From NCBI RefSeq assembly GCF_001421515.1, contig NZ_LMKM01000012.1:242335-306334 (forward strand): a stretch of DNA of 64,000 nucleotides, given 5' to 3'. This document shows positions 8,956 through 17,107 of this stretch, piece by piece; positions within the stretch are counted from its first letter, which is position 1, and each line of letters opens with the position of its first letter. A program made the translations under genes and the position numbers. The notes under the pieces are model-generated. The model worked only from the letters and a program-made list of their open reading frames with translations. It made no database searches and was not told where the DNA came from. The stretch comes from Pedobacter sp. Leaf216. GTDB taxonomy: Bacteria > Bacteroidota > Bacteroidia > Sphingobacteriales > Sphingobacteriaceae.

Positions 8956-9203
8956 GTTTAGCCGCAAAGGTAATAAATCTATCAAGAGTTCTCTCGGCAG
9001 ATATCCACTCTTTAATATAACTATATTGATAACGTTAAGAAAACTCGCTCAACCTCCTTAAACCCTTAAAAATAAAAGAGATAACCTGGAGTAATCACCT
9101 AGATTCGACATCCTCTACAAATTCCCCATTGCATTTAAAATAACCGATGCCCTGAATGACAAAAAAACAAAACAAAACAAGATAAATTTCCTTTATTTAC
9201 ACC

Positions 9204-10685
9204 ATGGAGAAAAAACTTCAGGTTACTATAATTGGTGCCGGTTTTGCAGGTTTGGCCGCGTCAGCACTGTTGGCTAAAGATGGTTACGAGGTTACCGTAA
9301 TCGAAAAAAATGGAATGGCAGGCGGCCGGGCCAGAACCTGGGAAAAAGACGGTTTTACTTTTGATATGGGGCCAAGCTGGTACTGGATGCCAGATGTTTT
9401 TGAAAACTATTACAATATTTTTAATAAAACAGCATCCGATTTTTACGAACTCAAAAGATTAAGCCCTTCCTATCGTATTTATTTTGACAAAGATGAACGC
9501 ATTGATGTGCCTGCTACACTGGATGAACTATATGCATTATTTGAAAAGCTAGAGCCTGGCAGCACTAAAAACCTTCAATCTTTTCTCGATCAGGCCAAAT
9601 ATAAATATGATGTTGGCATGAATGAATATGTTTTTAAACCTTCACACAGCGTAATGGAATATTTTGATCCGCGATTGGCCATTAGCGGAGTAAAACTGCA
9701 GTTACTGGGCAACATGCGGAAACATGTACATCAATTGTTTAAAAATGAGCAATTGAGGAAACTTCTGGAATTTCCGGTTTTATTTTTAGGTGCCACACCG
9801 CAAAATACTCCTGCTTTATACAGCCTGATGAACTATGCAGATCTTGTTTTAGGTACCTGGTACCCCATGGGCGGGATGCATAAAATTGTGGCTGCCATGC
9901 AAAACATAGCTGAAGCTGAAGGCGTAAAATTTATTTTTGATACAGAAGTAACCAAAATTGAAGTTCAAAATAACATTGCTGAAGAAGTGATTACTGATAA
10001 GGGCACATTTAAAAGTGACTTTGTAGTGGGCAATGCTGATTATCAACATATAGATCAGCATTTATTTGAAAAACCATACCGCAATTACAGCGAAAAATAT
10101 TGGAACAGTAGAACAATGGCTCCCTCATGCCTTTTATTTTATATTGGGCTTAACACAAAGCTAAAAAACGTTTTACACCACAATTTATTTTTCGATGAAA
10201 ATTTCGATCAACATGCAGAAGAAATCTACACGGATCCGAAATGGCCGGCTAAGCCCTTATTTTATGCCTGCTGCCCTTCAGTTACCGATCCAAGCGTTGC
10301 ACCTCAAGGTTGCGAGAACCTATTTTTTTTAGTTCCGCTTGCACCTGGTTTAAAAGACAGTGAAAGCAAAAGGGAAGAATACTTTAATTTATTACTTAAA
10401 CGCTTCAAAGATTTAACAGGAAACGACATTACTGATCATATTTTATTTAAACGCAGTTACGCTATGGATGATTTTGTTGCAGACTATCATGCCTTTAAAG
10501 GAAATGCGTATGGACTAGCAAACACTTTGAAACAGACCGCTTTCCTAAAACCTAAAATGAAAAGTAAGGTAACAAATTTTTTATATACCGGACAATTAAC
10601 CGTTCCAGGCCCTGGAGTGCCACCTGCAATCATATCTGGACAAGTGGTAGCAAAAGAAATAAAAAAAAAGTTAAAAAAAGCTTGA
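9204..10685 (+). CDS. crtI: Phytoene desaturase (CrtI family)
   Basis: A 493-residue FAD-dependent amine-oxidase-fold enzyme that introduces double bases into phytoene to make lycopene at the membrane. The N-terminal dinucleotide-binding motif is VTIIGAGFAGLAASALLAKD (about 8-27), followed by GGRARTWEKDGFTFDMGPSW, the typical CrtI second motif. The C-terminus has the carotenoid-dehydrogenase signature around TGQLTVPGPGVPPAIISGQ (about 465-483). It is divergent from the cyclase gene pair. Phytoene synthase, which usually follows crtI directly in this group, is absent; instead a candidate small-RNA promoter overlaps the stop codon. Confidence 0.92.
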   Translation: MEKKLQVTIIGAGFAGLAASALLAKDGYEVTVIEKNGMAGGRARTWEKDGFTFDMGPSWYWMPDVFENYYNIFNKTASDFYELKRLSPSYRIYFDKDERIDVPATLDELYALFEKLEPGSTKNLQSFLDQAKYKYDVGMNEYVFKPSHSVMEYFDPRLAISGVKLQLLGNMRKHVHQLFKNEQLRKLLEFPVLFLGATPQNTPALYSLMNYADLVLGTWYPMGGMHKIVAAMQNIAEAEGVKFIFDTEVTKIEVQNNIAEEVITDKGTFKSDFVVGNADYQHIDQHLFEKPYRNYSEKYWNSRTMAPSCLLFYIGLNTKLKNVLHHNLFFDENFDQHAEEIYTDPKWPAKPLFYACCPSVTDPSVAPQGCENLFFLVPLAPGLKDSESKREEYFNLLLKRFKDLTGNDITDHILFKRSYAMDDFVADYHAFKGNAYGLANTLKQTAFLKPKMKSKVTNFLYTGQLTVPGPGVPPAIISGQVVAKEIKKKLKKA

Positions 10686-10710
10686 CAAATTTAAAATTTC
10701 CCTTATCTTT
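10682..10710 (+). promoter_or_regulatory. Bacteroidota-type promoter at the end of crtI
   Basis: TTG (10682-10684), 19 bases, then TATCTTT (10704-10710) fits the TTTG-N19-TAnnTTTG consensus of Bacteroidota primary sigma promoters, with A instead of G in the last place. Transcription would begin near 10717, in a gap without a gene. Confidence 0.45.
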
Positions 10711-10716
10711 ATAACC

Positions 10717-10875
10717 ACAAAACAAAAACACTGCAATAAAGCTTTAAAACACATAATTGTTCGAGGTTTGCATTTGTTTCGAAATAAGAGAGAAGGCGAA
10801 TTGTTGAAAGCAAAAATAAGAATCAACTAACCAAATATATGATAAGCAAAAAGGCCTGATAATTCAGGCCTTTTG
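10717..10875 (+). ncRNA. Candidate small RNA between crtI and the sigma factor gene
   Basis: The promoter at 10682-10710 and the terminator at 10850-10875 would bound a transcript of about 160 bases. It has no convincing reading frame; ATG at 10838 gives only six codons. Possible internal pairings are TTCGA with TCGAA near 10760-10790 and AGCTTT with AAAGC. I do not recognise a family. A long crtI 3' UTR is the alternative. Confidence 0.3.
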
Positions 10876-10876
10876 C
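10850..10876 (+). terminator. Terminator after crtI / candidate small RNA
   Basis: GCAAAAAGGCCTGA and TCAGGCCTTTTGC flank the loop TAAT and are followed by a T-run. The stem is strong and would end transcripts from crtI or from the candidate small RNA. The rest of the gap to 11106 contains only a 10-base inverted repeat, CATGATCCTT (10990-10999) and AAGGATCATG (11086-11095). Confidence 0.8.
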
Positions 10877-11108
10877 TTTTTACAGAAAACTTCAAATATC
10901 CAGTTCAATAGCTGATCGTCATTTAGGCCGGGCAACCAGGCAGAGGTAAATCAATACCATTATCGAAAGCCGTGATTGGCAATTCAATTCATGATCCTTA
11001 AAAAAGATGCTTAGATAATTTTGTCAACCAAATATTAAGATCCGGCAAATAGATTTCTTAACTGCATTGCAATACGCCAGAAATCAAGGATCATGTATAT
11101 AAGGGAAC

Positions 11109-11138
11109 AAAAAAAGGGCCCAGATAAAATCTGAGCCC
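11109..11138 (-). terminator. Terminator after ECF sigma gene
   Basis: On the minus strand GGGCTCAGAT and ATCTGGGCCC pair with one G-T wobble around a 3-base loop and are followed by a T-run. It lies 23 bases after the stop of the sigma factor gene. Confidence 0.75.
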
Positions 11139-11160
11139 CAAGTTTTTCAATCGATGTATC

Positions 11161-11691
11161 TTAAGCCATTTCGCTAACGGCAACTTCTTTAGAGTACGTT
11201 TTAAGGTATTTTTTCAAAATTCCTCTTGCAACGTGAATACGGGTTTTAACTGTTCCGATTGGAATTTCCAACATATCAGCAATTTCGTGGTATTTATAGC
11301 CTTCAAAATAACGGATAAACGGCACATAATATTCTTCAGGTAATTGTGATAATGCTTTATCAATATCACCTAATACAAATTTACTTTCAGCCTGATTTTT
11401 TGTAGCACTATATGAAAGGTTAGCAGAAGAAATATCCTCGCTTTGTGTAATTAATGTATTCGTTTTCACTAAACGGCGGTAGTTATTGATAAAAGTGTTT
11501 TTCATGATGGTAAATAACCAACCTTTTAAATTCGTACCCTCTTTAAACTTATTATAATAAGTGATCGCTTTCAGCATGGTATCCTGAACCAAATCATTAG
11601 CGTCTTCTGCGTCTTTTGTAAAATTTAAAGCATAAGATCTAAGTGATACCGAGTGATGATTAACCAGATGATTGAATTCAAATTTTGTCAT
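11161..11691 (-). CDS. ECF-type RNA polymerase sigma factor
   Basis: I choose the ATG at 11691 (176 residues, MTKFEFNHLVNHH) over an upstream in-frame start at 11724. Region 2 is visible as DANDLVQDTMLKAITYYNKF with the following LKGWLFTIMKNTFINNYRR. Region 4 is ALSQLPEEYYVPFIRYFEG plus the helix-turn-helix YHEIADMLEIPIGTVKTRIH. No anti-sigma gene is adjacent. In Bacteroidota an ECF sigma of this type is often found among carotenoid genes, so it may control pigment synthesis or a stress response; this is inference. Two palindromes and a TAAGTTTG box lie just upstream. Confidence 0.9.
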   Translation of the reverse strand: MTKFEFNHLVNHHSVSLRSYALNFTKDAEDANDLVQDTMLKAITYYNKFKEGTNLKGWLFTIMKNTFINNYRRLVKTNTLITQSEDISSANLSYSATKNQAESKFVLGDIDKALSQLPEEYYVPFIRYFEGYKYHEIADMLEIPIGTVKTRIHVARGILKKYLKTYSKEVAVSEMA

Positions 11692-11755
11692 GATGTTTAG
11701 CTTTAGGGGATTTAAAAAAAACAAATGAATTTATGCTCATTCCCTTATTTGTAAA

Positions 11756-11791
11756 CAAACTTAGTACCAAAAATTTTTGGCATGGTGCCAA
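11756..11791 (-). promoter_or_regulatory. Palindromes and TAAGTTTG box upstream of ECF sigma gene
   Basis: On the minus strand TAAGTTTG (11756-11763) matches the -7 consensus TAnnTTTG. Directly upstream are two overlapping perfect palindromes: CCAAAAATTTTTGG (11767-11780) and TTGGCATGGTGCCAA (11777-11791, 6-base arms, 3-base centre). This placement suits an operator. I see no good -33 element at the expected distance. Confidence 0.45.
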
Positions 11792-11822
11792 AGGCGTACA
11801 ACTACGCTAAGGCATGGTTTCG

Positions 11823-12839
11823 TCACAGAATATTTACTTCTCTTTCTAAAGTGACTCCAAAAGTGGACTTTACACTGTCTATAATCTGTTCAGAAAAAGC
11901 ATACACTTCCGTGCCAGTTGCACCACCATGATTAACTAAAACCAAAGCCTGATTTTTCCAGGTGCCTGTTTGCCCAACAATTTTACCTTTCCAGCCACAT
12001 TGTTCAATCAACCAGCCTGCAGCCAATTTAATTTTATTGTCAGCTGTAGCGTAATGAACCACATCGGGGTGTTTTGCTACAATATCTGCAAACTCATACT
12101 TTTCAATCACAGGATTTTTGAAGAAACTCCCGGCGTTTCCAATGGTTGATGGATCTGGCAATTTGCTTACGCGGATATGTGATACAGCCGCCGATACATC
12201 TGCAATAGTTGGATTTTCGATCCCTCTATTATGCAATTCTGTTTCGATTGCACCATAAGAAGTATTTATTTTCGCTTCGGAAGAAAGGCGGAACGTAACA
12301 GATGTAATAATATATTGGCCTTTTAATTCGCCTTTAAAAATACTTTCACGGTAGCCGAAGTGGCAATCTTCATAATTAAAAGTTTTAATTTGCCCGGTGC
12401 TGATCTCAAATGCAGTACAGCTTTCAAAAACATCTTTAAGCTCTACCCCATATGCACCAATATTTTGTATGGGCGATGCGCCTACCGTGCCTGGAATCAA
12501 ACTTAAATTTTCTACACCAGCAAAATGATGCTGAACACAGTAGTTTACAAAATCATTCCAAACTTCTCCGGCACCTGCAGTTACGAGGACCTTATCTGCA
12601 AGAACCACTGATTCTATGCCCATAATACTGATTTTGATTACCAAACCATCGTAATCTTGGGTAAACAACACATTGCTGCCTCCACCTACAATCAGAAGTT
12701 TTTGAGATTTTACCAGCTCATTTTCAAATAATTTAACCAGGTCTTTTTCAGCAAATACCTCTGCGAAATATTTAGCTTTAACATCGATACCAAATGAATT
12801 GTATGGTTTTAGCGAAATATTTTCCTGAATCTGAAGCAT
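11823..12839 (-). CDS. murB: UDP-N-acetylmuramate dehydrogenase MurB
   Basis: A 338-residue cytosolic FAD enzyme that reduces UDP-GlcNAc-enolpyruvate with NADPH to UDP-MurNAc in peptidoglycan synthesis. The FAD-binding part has IVGGGSNVLF (about 51-60) and the segment around NLSLIPGTVGASPIQNIGAY. The YRESIFK segment and the catalytic Ser in GNAGSFFKNPVI are present, which with the overall length fits type I (E. coli-like) MurB. Its position among carotenoid genes seems incidental. It may be read with the lipoprotein and crtZ genes upstream. Confidence 0.95.
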   Translation of the reverse strand: MLQIQENISLKPYNSFGIDVKAKYFAEVFAEKDLVKLFENELVKSQKLLIVGGGSNVLFTQDYDGLVIKISIMGIESVVLADKVLVTAGAGEVWNDFVNYCVQHHFAGVENLSLIPGTVGASPIQNIGAYGVELKDVFESCTAFEISTGQIKTFNYEDCHFGYRESIFKGELKGQYIITSVTFRLSSEAKINTSYGAIETELHNRGIENPTIADVSAAVSHIRVSKLPDPSTIGNAGSFFKNPVIEKYEFADIVAKHPDVVHYATADNKIKLAAGWLIEQCGWKGKIVGQTGTWKNQALVLVNHGGATGTEVYAFSEQIIDSVKSTFGVTLEREVNIL

Positions 12840-12880
12840 AGTGATTTTATGTTATGCTGCAAAAGTAAAATAAAAATTAA

Positions 12881-13336
12881 TTAAGGAACGATTTTGGTAA
12901 TCTCCTTATCAAAATTAAAACTCAACCCCTTCGCTTTCGCATCTTCTGATTTTACCCCAGAAAGTTTCCAGCCAATAAATTCTGGTTTGGTTTTGGCCAG
13001 ATCCAGCAGGCGGTACCGCTCTTTAGTCAATTGCGCGCTGATCAATCCTACACTATCAGATTCTTCCTGACTTAAATGTTCTATTTCACTTTCAAGCAAA
13101 GCCAAAGTTGTATCCAATTTATTTCCTTTTTTTAAGCTATCGGTATAAGCTTTAGGAGAAATAGTATAGAGACTATCTAAACTTGCTTGATCAAAATCCA
13201 GGTCTTCATCACGGTTATCATAGCGGGCTTCTACAAGTGCAATGGCGCGATCTTTATTGGTTTTAGTTTTCTTACCACATGAATACAATAACAATGAAGC
13301 AGTACAAATAAGAATGATCAGAGAATAATTTTTCAT
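12881..13336 (-). CDS. Unknown lipoprotein
   Basis: A 151-residue protein with a lipoprotein signal peptide; the lipobox is LLLYSCGKK with Cys near residue 20. The mature part is highly charged and rich in Asp, Lys and Leu, probably helical, without a family I recognise. It sits between crtZ (8 bases upstream) and murB, so it is probably co-transcribed with crtZ. Function unknown; small lipoproteins like this are common in the group. Confidence 0.75.
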   Translation of the reverse strand: MKNYSLIILICTASLLLYSCGKKTKTNKDRAIALVEARYDNRDEDLDFDQASLDSLYTISPKAYTDSLKKGNKLDTTLALLESEIEHLSQEESDSVGLISAQLTKERYRLLDLAKTKPEFIGWKLSGVKSEDAKAKGLSFNFDKEITKIVP

Positions 13337-13344
13337 ATTGTAAT

Positions 13345-13785
13345 TTAGCTTTTTAAAACATCTTTCCTCACAAAAAGCAGCCCAAAAGCTTTCCCTTTTT
13401 CTTTAGCCCTATTTTTATGATGAATTTTATGTGCTTTCCGAACGGCCTGCAAATAGGTGTTGTTGCTCTTAAAAGTTTTAAACCGACGGTGCACAAACCA
13501 ATCGTGTACCACAAAATAAATAATACCATATAAAGTAATACCCAGGCCGATAAAAAACTTATAGCTTAAGTGATCGCGATCTATATACATTAAATACAAT
13601 GACAGTGCAGCAAATAAAACCGCAAAAACATCATTCCACTCAAAGAATGATTTCGCTTTTTGATGGTGGCTTTTATGCATAAACCATAGCGGGCCATGGA
13701 ATAAATATTTATGTATAAACCAGGAGAAACACTCCATTATTATAATGGTAAATAGTACCGTTAGGAAATTGATAATAACTGACAA
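13345..13785 (-). CDS. crtZ: Beta-carotene 3-hydroxylase (CrtZ, sterol-desaturase superfamily)
   Basis: A 146-residue membrane-bound non-heme di-iron hydroxylase that converts beta-carotene to zeaxanthin. The eight-histidine pattern is complete: HKYLFH (25-30), HKSHH (37-41), HDWFVH (94-99) and HKIHH (119-123). Four hydrophobic segments are visible. The start is TTG at 13785; the next ATG (residue 17) would cut the first membrane helix, so TTG is preferred. It is followed 8 bases later by an unknown lipoprotein gene. Confidence 0.88.
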   Translation of the reverse strand: MSVIINFLTVLFTIIIMECFSWFIHKYLFHGPLWFMHKSHHQKAKSFFEWNDVFAVLFAALSLYLMYIDRDHLSYKFFIGLGITLYGIIYFVVHDWFVHRRFKTFKSNNTYLQAVRKAHKIHHKNRAKEKGKAFGLLFVRKDVLKS

Positions 13786-13912
13786 GTTTTATAAATGATT
13801 GGTTTGTAAAGATATATAAACACGCTAAGATTAAAAATTATGTCATCCCATTGTAAGCTTAATCTACTTTTCAATAAACCATTCCTGACAAATCATTTTT
13901 TAGCACTATTTT

Positions 13913-13935
13913 TGACTAAAATATTAAAAAAGTCA
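13913..13935. promoter_or_regulatory. Inverted repeat before the TetR gene
   Basis: TGACT (13913-13917) and AGTCA (13931-13935) are separated by 13 AT-rich bases, 18 bases upstream of the regulator start. It could be its own operator. The arms are short, so this is a weak call. Confidence 0.3.
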
Positions 13936-13952
13936 GAAAGTAGAAAAGTAAA

Positions 13953-14564
13953 ATGATTGTAGCCGATAAAAAGAGAGAGCAAATTATTGATGGTGCTATA
14001 AAACGCTTTATCCATTTTGGGATTGGTAAAACAACGATGAATGATATTGCTGAAGACCTGTCAGTTTCCAAACCATCACTCTATTATTATTTTCCGGATA
14101 AAAAGCATTTAATCATTGGTGTAATTGAACGGGTATTTCACGATTTTTTTGAGTTGATAAAAAAGAAATACAATCCGGACCAACCCCTGGATGAAATACT
14201 TTTTAACACCATAGATGTAAGAAATACATTTTTTCAAAAATATTACATGTTAAGAATTACAGAAGGTATTCCTGATTTATTAAATGATGATGTAATTAAA
14301 GGCAAGTTACAAACACTTAAAAGATCTGAAAAAGATTTTTTTGCAGAAATATTCAGTCAGGCAAAAGCCAAGGGAGAAATAGAACATGATGATACGGCCC
14401 ACGTTGCCGAACTCTACCTGGAAAGTTTGATGGGCCTTTGTACCATGTGCATTATGGAAACCGGAAAAGATCTGTTCCCTGATAAAAAAGCTTTCAACAG
14501 GATGACCCTTAAACAAAAAAACCTCACCAGCATTTTTGTTAGGGGTTTAAGGTGTGCAGACTAA
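13953..14564 (+). CDS. TetR-family transcriptional repressor of the RND operon
   Basis: A 203-residue regulator. The N-terminal DNA-binding domain is typical of TetR: IIDGAIKRFIHFGIGKTTMN, DIAEDLSVSKPSLYYYFPD and KKHLIIGVIERVF (about 10-58). The C-terminal helical domain would bind an inducer and form the dimer. It stands directly before and in the same direction as a TolC/adaptor/RND gene set (70 bases), the usual arrangement for a repressor that controls both itself and the pump. The inducer is unknown. Confidence 0.92.
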   Translation: MIVADKKREQIIDGAIKRFIHFGIGKTTMNDIAEDLSVSKPSLYYYFPDKKHLIIGVIERVFHDFFELIKKKYNPDQPLDEILFNTIDVRNTFFQKYYMLRITEGIPDLLNDDVIKGKLQTLKRSEKDFFAEIFSQAKAKGEIEHDDTAHVAELYLESLMGLCTMCIMETGKDLFPDKKAFNRMTLKQKNLTSIFVRGLRCAD

Positions 14565-14634
14565 CAGAAAATAAAATCTTCGGCTATTACAGAAGAACTT
14601 AAATAAGAACCCAAAAACAAAAAAACAATACATT

Positions 14635-15975
14635 ATGCTTAGAGTAAAAATGGTAAAATTAATGCTCATACTCCTTATCGGTTCGGTTTTGCCGCAACTG
14701 GTGGTTGCTCAGCAGCAAATTACCTTAAAAGATGCGCTAACCTTTGCGCTCCAAAACAACACCAAGGTTCGGAATGCGAAACTGGATATTGAAGGCGGAC
14801 GTTATAAGGTAGAGGAAGTTAGGGCTCAGGCCTTACCTCAGCTTACAGGAAACGTAGGCTTAACCTATAACCCAATTATCGGCCAGTTGGTTGCTAACTT
14901 TGGCGGACAAACACAGGCGATTAAATTAGGCCAAAACTGGAATTCGACTGCAGGTGTTCAGCTTTCGCAACAGCTGTTTAACCAACAGGTTTTTACTGGT
15001 TTACAGGCGGCTAAATCAAGCGAGGAATATTATAACCTTACTTCTCAATACACAGAAGAGCAGATTATCGAATTGGTTGCCAACAATTATTACCAGGTTT
15101 TGGTAAACAGACAGCAGCTAAACGTAATTGATACAAACATTAAAAATGTAAAGATTGTAGAAAAAATTGTTTCCAATCAGTATAAAAACGGTTTGGCAAG
15201 AAAAATCGATGTAGATCGTATTACTGTAAATTTAACCAACCTGAACACACAACGCGAACAGGTAATTAACGCGATTACCCAACTGGAAAATCAGTTAAAA
15301 TTTTCAATGGGGATGCCGGTTTCTACACCAATCAGTTTACCTGCCACCGAATTAACTGAAGTAACTACTTTACCTGTTTTTACAGATTCTATTGATTTGG
15401 CGAACAGAACTGAGGTAAAACTTTTGGATAACCAGGATAAACTCTTATCGCTGCAAAGAAAAGCATATGTTGCCGAATATTATCCATCGTTGGCTTTAAC
15501 GGGTAATTATACTTACTCCAGTCAGAGCGATAGTTTCGACTTTTTAAAATCCAATGCGGCAGCAATTGGTTACGGGGCATCAGCAATTGGCTTAACCCTG
15601 AGAATCCCTATTTTCAATGGCTTTTTAACACGCTCTAAAATCCGCCAGGCAGATGTTGATATCAGAAAAGCAAAAGAAAGCCGAAAGGAATCGGTAAACT
15701 CTTTAAATCTTGCTTATGAAAATGCAAAGATTCAATTGCGCAATAACATCAATACCATAAAATCGCAGCGTAAAAATGCTGATTTAGCTCAGGAAATTTA
15801 CAAAAGCACCCAAAATAACTACAACAATGGTTTAGCTTCATTAACCGATCTTTTGGATACGGAAAATGCACTTACCTCGGCACAAAACAGCTATACACAG
15901 GCTTTATTAAATTATAAAATAGCCGAAATACAATTAATCAAATCAAACGGAAATATTAAATCGCTAGTTAAATAG
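14635..15975 (+). CDS. TolC-family outer-membrane efflux protein of the RND system
   Basis: A 446-residue outer-membrane channel with a signal peptide ending about residue 25 (SVLPQLVVA, then QQQITLKDAL). It has two helical halves, and the second contains NNYNNGLASLTDLLDTENAL, the typical TolC-family sequence. It is the first pump gene after the TetR regulator and ends 2 bases before the adaptor gene, so they form one transcript. This channel shares only the family fold with the one at 4583-5920. Confidence 0.92.
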   Translation: MLRVKMVKLMLILLIGSVLPQLVVAQQQITLKDALTFALQNNTKVRNAKLDIEGGRYKVEEVRAQALPQLTGNVGLTYNPIIGQLVANFGGQTQAIKLGQNWNSTAGVQLSQQLFNQQVFTGLQAAKSSEEYYNLTSQYTEEQIIELVANNYYQVLVNRQQLNVIDTNIKNVKIVEKIVSNQYKNGLARKIDVDRITVNLTNLNTQREQVINAITQLENQLKFSMGMPVSTPISLPATELTEVTTLPVFTDSIDLANRTEVKLLDNQDKLLSLQRKAYVAEYYPSLALTGNYTYSSQSDSFDFLKSNAAAIGYGASAIGLTLRIPIFNGFLTRSKIRQADVDIRKAKESRKESVNSLNLAYENAKIQLRNNINTIKSQRKNADLAQEIYKSTQNNYNNGLASLTDLLDTENALTSAQNSYTQALLNYKIAEIQLIKSNGNIKSLVK

Positions 15976-15977
15976 AA

Positions 15978-17045
15978 ATGAAAAGAGTAATTATCATAAT
16001 TGTCGTAATTGTTGTTGCCATTGGCGCAATAGCTTATGTTTTAAGCAACAATAAAAAGAAGAACGAAGAAAAAACTGCTTTCATTGCTAAAGGCGGTGGC
16101 GCTGTTGCTGTTCGTATTGCTGAGGTAGAGAAAAAAGCAGTGAATTTAGATTTCAGTGCAAATGGAAACTTTATTCCTAAGCAGGAACTTAATTTCTTAT
16201 CAGAAAATGCTGGTCGAGTTACTGCCATTTATGTGGATGAAGGTGACCGCGTAAGCAAAGGACAGGTTTTGGCACGCGTTGATGCTGAAATTATCAATAC
16301 CGACAGGGAAACTGCAGAGGCTAATTACCAAAATGCGGTTAAAGATGAAGCGAGGTATCAAAGTTCTTTCTCAACAGGTGGTGTAACCCAACAACAGTTG
16401 GATCAGGCTAAATTGGCTACCAGAAATGCAAAATTGCGTTTACAGGCTTCGCAACGTAAATTAAGTGATGCCAATATTAAATCGCCAATTAATGGAATTG
16501 TTAACAAAAGATACATCGAAGTTGGTGCTTTTGTAAATACCCAGGGTACACAATTATTTGAACTGGTTGATGTTTCCAAATTAAAACTAAAGGTTAATGT
16601 GAACGAATCGCAGGTGGCCAACCTTAAAGTTGGAGATCAGATTGAAATTAAATCGTCGGTTTTCCCAACTGATAATTTCTCAGGAAAAATAACTTTCATC
16701 GCTGCTAAAGCTGATGCAACTTTAAACTTCCCGATTGAAATTGAGGTAGATAACAGCCATAAAAATACGCTTAAAGCAGGTATGTATGGAACTGCGGTAT
16801 TTAAATTCCCTAAACAGGCACCGAGCATCCTAATTCCACGTACCTCATTTGTTGGTAGTGTAAGCAGCAACCAGGTTTTTGTATTGGATAAATCGAACAA
16901 CACAGCCAAAACCCGCACAGTTGTAGCTGGCCGTATTTTGGGAGATAATGTTGAAATTCTTGATGGCTTAAAAGAAGGTGAAACAGTAATTACCAGCGGG
17001 CAGATTAACTTAACTGAAGGTACTGCAGTGAGTATCGTAAAATAA
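15978..17045 (+). CDS. RND efflux periplasmic adaptor (AcrA/MexA-like)
   Basis: A 355-residue membrane-fusion protein, with an N-terminal hydrophobic anchor (residues 4-23, IIIIVVIVVAIGAIAYVL), a biotinyl-lipoyl half (SENAGRVTAIYVDEGDRVSK), a short coiled-coil hairpin (about 105-165), the second lipoyl half (INGIVNKRYIEVGAFV), a beta-barrel and a membrane-proximal domain ending in GLKEGETVITSGQINLTEG. The short hairpin is typical of RND adaptors rather than EmrA. It would join the TolC protein before it and the RND pump after it. Confidence 0.92.
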   Translation: MKRVIIIIVVIVVAIGAIAYVLSNNKKKNEEKTAFIAKGGGAVAVRIAEVEKKAVNLDFSANGNFIPKQELNFLSENAGRVTAIYVDEGDRVSKGQVLARVDAEIINTDRETAEANYQNAVKDEARYQSSFSTGGVTQQQLDQAKLATRNAKLRLQASQRKLSDANIKSPINGIVNKRYIEVGAFVNTQGTQLFELVDVSKLKLKVNVNESQVANLKVGDQIEIKSSVFPTDNFSGKITFIAAKADATLNFPIEIEVDNSHKNTLKAGMYGTAVFKFPKQAPSILIPRTSFVGSVSSNQVFVLDKSNNTAKTRTVVAGRILGDNVEILDGLKEGETVITSGQINLTEGTAVSIVK

Positions 17046-17107
17046 GTTAGGGGATTTTTTGGCTTTAAAACGCGGTACGCCAATCGCAAAACGCAATACT
17101 AATTAAA

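Noticed and set aside
10876-11106. A crtB remnant or MITE after crtI
   Set aside because: No frame shows a squalene/phytoene synthase motif, and the 10-base inverted repeat is too far apart to call an element.
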